From the NCBI GenBank assembly GCA_027490055.1, contig JAIXYV010000116.1:1-54799 (forward strand): a DNA stretch of 54,799 nucleotides, in the 5' to 3' direction. The notes under the pieces were generated by a model. It was not told the DNA's origin, searched no databases, and worked only from the letters and a program-made list of their open reading frames with translations. The stretch is from Bacteroidota bacterium. GTDB lineage: Bacteria; Bacteroidota; Bacteroidia; NS11-12g; UBA955. This document shows positions 52,077 through 54,799 of this stretch, piece after piece; the stretch's first letter is position 1, and each line of letters begins with the position of its first letter. The translations under genes and the position numbers were made by a program.

Positions 52077-52546
52077 TGGCTACCAAGCTAAAGAATTTAT
52101 CGGATTATAATCCGAACGATATACCCAATGCCGAAGATAAAATCTTTGGCATTGTCGTTTCTGAATGGAATTCAGACATCACGAATGCCCTTTTAGACGG
52201 CAGTCTTGAAGCACTAGGCAAAGCTGGGGTGAAACAAGACAATATCATCATACATTATGTGCCTGGCACCTACGAATTAGCCTTTGGTGCTCAAAGAATG
52301 GTTTTAAACCACCAACCTCATGCAGTCATCTGCCTGGGTTGTGTCATCCAGGGAGAGACAAGGCACTTCGATTTTATCTGCCAGGCAGCCGCCGACGGCA
52401 TCATGCAAGTATCTCTAAATCATAGACTTCCGGTCATTTTTGGGGTACTCACTACCAACGACCTGGAGCAAGCTCAGGCACGCAGTGGTGGAAAACATGG
52501 GAATAAAGGATTCGAAGCAGGTATAACTGCCTTAAAATTAATCTAA
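52076..52546 (+). CDS. ribH: 6,7-dimethyl-8-ribityllumazine synthase
   Basis: A 156-residue enzyme of riboflavin synthesis. FGIVVSEWNSDITNALLDGSLEAL at the start, VPGTYELAFGAQRM near residue 63-76, ICLGCVIQGETRHFDFIC near 86-103 (catalytic His in the RHF segment) and PVIFGVLTTNDLEQAQAR near 121-138 are family signatures. It condenses the ribitylamino-uracil with dihydroxybutanone phosphate; ribE in this window takes its product. It is coupled to the TPR gene by a one-base overlap. Confidence 0.96.
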   Translation: MATKLKNLSDYNPNDIPNAEDKIFGIVVSEWNSDITNALLDGSLEALGKAGVKQDNIIIHYVPGTYELAFGAQRMVLNHQPHAVICLGCVIQGETRHFDFICQAAADGIMQVSLNHRLPVIFGVLTTNDLEQAQARSGGKHGNKGFEAGITALKLI

Positions 52547-52623
52547 TATAGCTGTTTATAGCGAAATTTTTTATAGATTTTGTCTATTTTGTGTCATAAT
52601 TTCGGTTTCACAAGCCAACTTTG

Positions 52624-52654
52624 TTTGTTTTTTTAATTGAATCTCTTACTTTTG
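52624..52654 (+). promoter_or_regulatory. consensus promoter of the 52680 surface-protein gene
   Basis: TTTG (52624-52627), a 19-base spacer and TACTTTTG (52647-52654), 25 bases before the ATG. It is a full match to the Bacteroidota consensus, suggesting strong expression. Confidence 0.75.
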
Positions 52655-52679
52655 GAGATTGAAAATAACAACATCGAAT

Positions 52680-54799
52680 ATGAATAAAATTTACAAATTT
52701 GCTCTTGTATTAGGGGTTTTTGCTCTGTTTGGCATTCGAGGCGTCGAAGCTCAAACAAACTTAGCAACTACTGCTAATGCTACAGCGTTCACAAATGACC
52801 CGAATGGATTGTGGAACTGGAATCAGATTAACAACAACAGTTTCAGCACTTGTGGAAACCAGGAAGCTTTTATCTGGACTTCTACCAGTGGTATCTTAGG
52901 GACTGAGCACATGACTTGGACATGGAGCAGTGCTAAAAGCATGAACAAAATGAGAATCCACAACGCATGGAACAACACCAGAAACCTTACCGGTGCAGAT
53001 GTATACTACTACAACGGTAGCACATACGTATTCTGGAGAACAGTTTCAATCGCTCAGGCTTGTATGGACTCAGTTACTTTCCCAACTGTAACAACAACCA
53101 GTTTAAGACTAACCAATTTCAGAATGGCTGGTGCTGGTCAAACTTCTAACCCGAGCTGGAGAGAAATCGAAATCATCAGTGCGCCTAGCACTAACTTCGA
53201 TGCAGGTGTCTCTGCCATCGTTCCTTTAGATTTCTGCACCAACTCACAAGCCATCACAGCTCGTGTATACAATTTCGGTAAATTCAAATTAGATAGTTTT
53301 AGATTGCACTGGAGTGTTAATGGCACACCACAAGGTACTCGTTTTGTAACTGGTGCTTTGGGAAGTGGAAAAGACACTGCAATTAATTTAAACTCTGCAT
53401 TCTCGTTTACAAATAACACATCTTACACATTCAAATTCTGGACCAGCAGACCTAACGGCAACACCGACTCAGTCGCTGCAAACGACACTTTGAATTTAAG
53501 ACTAAACTTCTTCGGTAATCCACCGACACCTACTACTACCAGCTTTACTCAGTGCGGTGTTGGAAAACCAACCTTAAGTGCAACTACAGGCATTAATTCA
53601 GATACCATCATGTGGTTCAGAACCAGCACTGGTGGTTCTCCATTTGCCAATGGCAAAAATGTTACAGGTCCAACTATTTCTGGTACCACAACTTTCTACG
53701 CTCAAGCTTATCGATTTGCTGCAAAAGCATCATTAAGTAATGGTAATACTGGTGGTATTGTCGTATCTTACGTTTATACAGCATACAATGGTAACTATTT
53801 TGATGTTACACCTTCTACAACTTTAAATCTTGACTCAGCTACATTCAGAGTTGTTCTAAATAACACAACCACTAACTATCAATTGCACTACAAAGTTGGT
53901 ACGTTTAATGGCAGTGAAAATAATCCTAATGCGTGGACGCTTGTTAACTCAGGTGGAGGTCGTGTATACGCTGTGGGTACACAATATTTCTTGAAAGTAT
54001 CTACTAAAAGCTTAATGTTAACAGGAGGTCAGGTTTACGGTTTCTACTTCACAACCGACCCAACAACTGGTGGTGGTAATGATATTTGGATGAAATCATC
54101 TACAGCTCCAACCTCTAACGGCGATATATACATGGTTGGTGGTAAATACTCTTATGGTTTATTTGGTGCTAACGGTTTTGGTCCGACATACACTATCGAC
54201 TGCGAATTACAATACAGCAAAGCTTGTATCAATCCTACTAGAACTCCTCTAGTAGTAACTGTTAAACCACGCCCTACAGGTTCTGATGTAGTGAAAGGTT
54301 CTCCTTTCCTTGGTCAGTTCAGAATAGGCGACAACACCAAACCTGATATCGCTGAAGTAGGTAAAACTGTAACTTATAACTTAGTTGCTCCAACTGGCTT
54401 CACTAATACTGGCCACGGTTCTACTTGGGTAATCAACTCAGTAGTTGCAAGAACCAGATTCGGTGCAATTGTTCCTACAACTGAATACACTACTACTACC
54501 CCGTCTTCTAGCGGCCCTGGCACTATCGCTTTAACTGCTACTTCTGCCTACTTAGATAGCTTTATCACTTTCTCTGTAAGATACTCTGACTTAGGTCCAC
54601 ATTTCTGTGACTCTACAGTTAAAAGAACAGTGGTTGTTGCTCCAACACCTAAGCCAAGCTTCAAATTCCCTGCATCTATCTGTTTAGGTGATGCTACCCT
54701 GTTTGAAAATACTACTACCATCCACTCTGGTAACTCAACTTACATGTGGTACTTCGATGATGGTGATAGTTCAGATCTTCAAAACCCAGTTCACGAATA
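52680..54799 (+). CDS. large secreted surface protein with discoidin-like, Ig-like and PKD domains, cut by the window edge
   Basis: The frame is open from the ATG at 52680 to the end (about 706 codons) without a stop, so the C-terminus is missing. A signal peptide ends RGVEAQ near residue 25. Residues about 30-175 look like a discoidin or galactose-binding fold (WNWNQINNNSF, MRIHNAWNNTRNLTGADVYYY, SLRLTNFRM ... WREIEII). A CARDB-like segment (FDAGVSAIVPLDFC) follows near 180-280, then Thr/Ser-rich Ig-like modules, and a PKD domain begins near residue 665 (ICLGDATLFENTT, YMWYFDDGDS). By analogy it is probably a T9SS cargo adhesin. The codons are strongly biased, consistent with high expression from the consensus promoter. 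Confidence 0.85.
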   Translation, partial: MNKIYKFALVLGVFALFGIRGVEAQTNLATTANATAFTNDPNGLWNWNQINNNSFSTCGNQEAFIWTSTSGILGTEHMTWTWSSAKSMNKMRIHNAWNNTRNLTGADVYYYNGSTYVFWRTVSIAQACMDSVTFPTVTTTSLRLTNFRMAGAGQTSNPSWREIEIISAPSTNFDAGVSAIVPLDFCTNSQAITARVYNFGKFKLDSFRLHWSVNGTPQGTRFVTGALGSGKDTAINLNSAFSFTNNTSYTFKFWTSRPNGNTDSVAANDTLNLRLNFFGNPPTPTTTSFTQCGVGKPTLSATTGINSDTIMWFRTSTGGSPFANGKNVTGPTISGTTTFYAQAYRFAAKASLSNGNTGGIVVSYVYTAYNGNYFDVTPSTTLNLDSATFRVVLNNTTTNYQLHYKVGTFNGSENNPNAWTLVNSGGGRVYAVGTQYFLKVSTKSLMLTGGQVYGFYFTTDPTTGGGNDIWMKSSTAPTSNGDIYMVGGKYSYGLFGANGFGPTYTIDCELQYSKACINPTRTPLVVTVKPRPTGSDVVKGSPFLGQFRIGDNTKPDIAEVGKTVTYNLVAPTGFTNTGHGSTWVINSVVARTRFGAIVPTTEYTTTTPSSSGPGTIALTATSAYLDSFITFSVRYSDLGPHFCDSTVKRTVVVAPTPKPSFKFPASICLGDATLFENTTTIHSGNSTYMWYFDDGDSSDLQNPVHE

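Noticed and set aside
53138-53419. 93-codon minus-strand frame
   Set aside because: It lies fully inside the large plus-strand surface-protein gene, which has a signal peptide, consensus promoter and continuous domain pattern.

Overview
This is a chromosomal segment from a member of the Bacteroidota. The signs are a partial Bacteroidota-type 16S rRNA gene, type IX secretion system (T9SS) cargo with type A and type B C-terminal sorting domains, a PorZ-like protein, a SusC/TonB-type outer membrane receptor, promoters of the Bacteroidota form TTTG-N19-TAnnTTTG, and almost no Shine-Dalgarno sequences. Moderate-to-low GC, carotenoid and ars genes and several unknown surface proteins suggest a free-living, non-gut lineage. 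I cannot place it below phylum from what I see.

Layout. 1-1.6 kb: the 5' two thirds of a 16S gene (minus strand) and three tandem rRNA promoters. 1.6-6 kb: an overlapping minus-strand operon of ECF sigma factor, single-pass membrane protein with a C-terminal barrel, and T9SS cargo. 6-10 kb: a very large WG-repeat secreted protein. 10-14 kb: ribE, a TonB-dependent receptor and rpe on the minus strand. 14-17.7 kb: M28 peptidase, metF and rsgA. 17.7-18.5 kb: two tiny paralogous lipoproteins among palindromic repeats. 18.5-24 kb: dedA, aroE, a T9SS type B protein, a papain-like candidate, DUF1761, a lipoprotein and a thioesterase. 24-33.4 kb: LOG-family hydrolase, porZ-like and recO, a PhnA-like protein, a PAS histidine kinase, a helical-repeat protein, and a five-gene operon (VOC, methyltransferase, epimerase, PH domain, Fe-S). 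33.5-37.5 kb: aspS, then two paralogous secreted barrel-like proteins and a lipoprotein. 37.6-40.8 kb: an arsenic operon (arsR, DUF6428, ACR3, arsC-like) bracketed by palindromic repeats and a 17-bp direct repeat. 40.8-45 kb: a compact four-gene operon of VWA protein, chelatase-like AAA+ ATPase, membrane-associated methyltransferase and homogentisate-type UbiA prenyltransferase. 45-52.5 kb: nfeD-floA, peroxiredoxin, GT87, carotenoid gene, DUF721-recF, pdhA, a TPR protein and ribH. 52.7 kb to the end: a large PKD-type surface protein cut by the window edge.

The most interesting points are the chelatase-like/methyltransferase/prenyltransferase operon (an apparently uncharacterised lipid or quinone modification module), the repeat-bounded ars cassette, a recurrent promoter form in which the start codon sits exactly four bases after the -7 box (predicting leaderless mRNAs for ribE, rpe, dedA, a thioesterase and aspS), and the twin micro-lipoproteins. 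All functional assignments come from reading motifs and family resemblance by eye; no database search was run.
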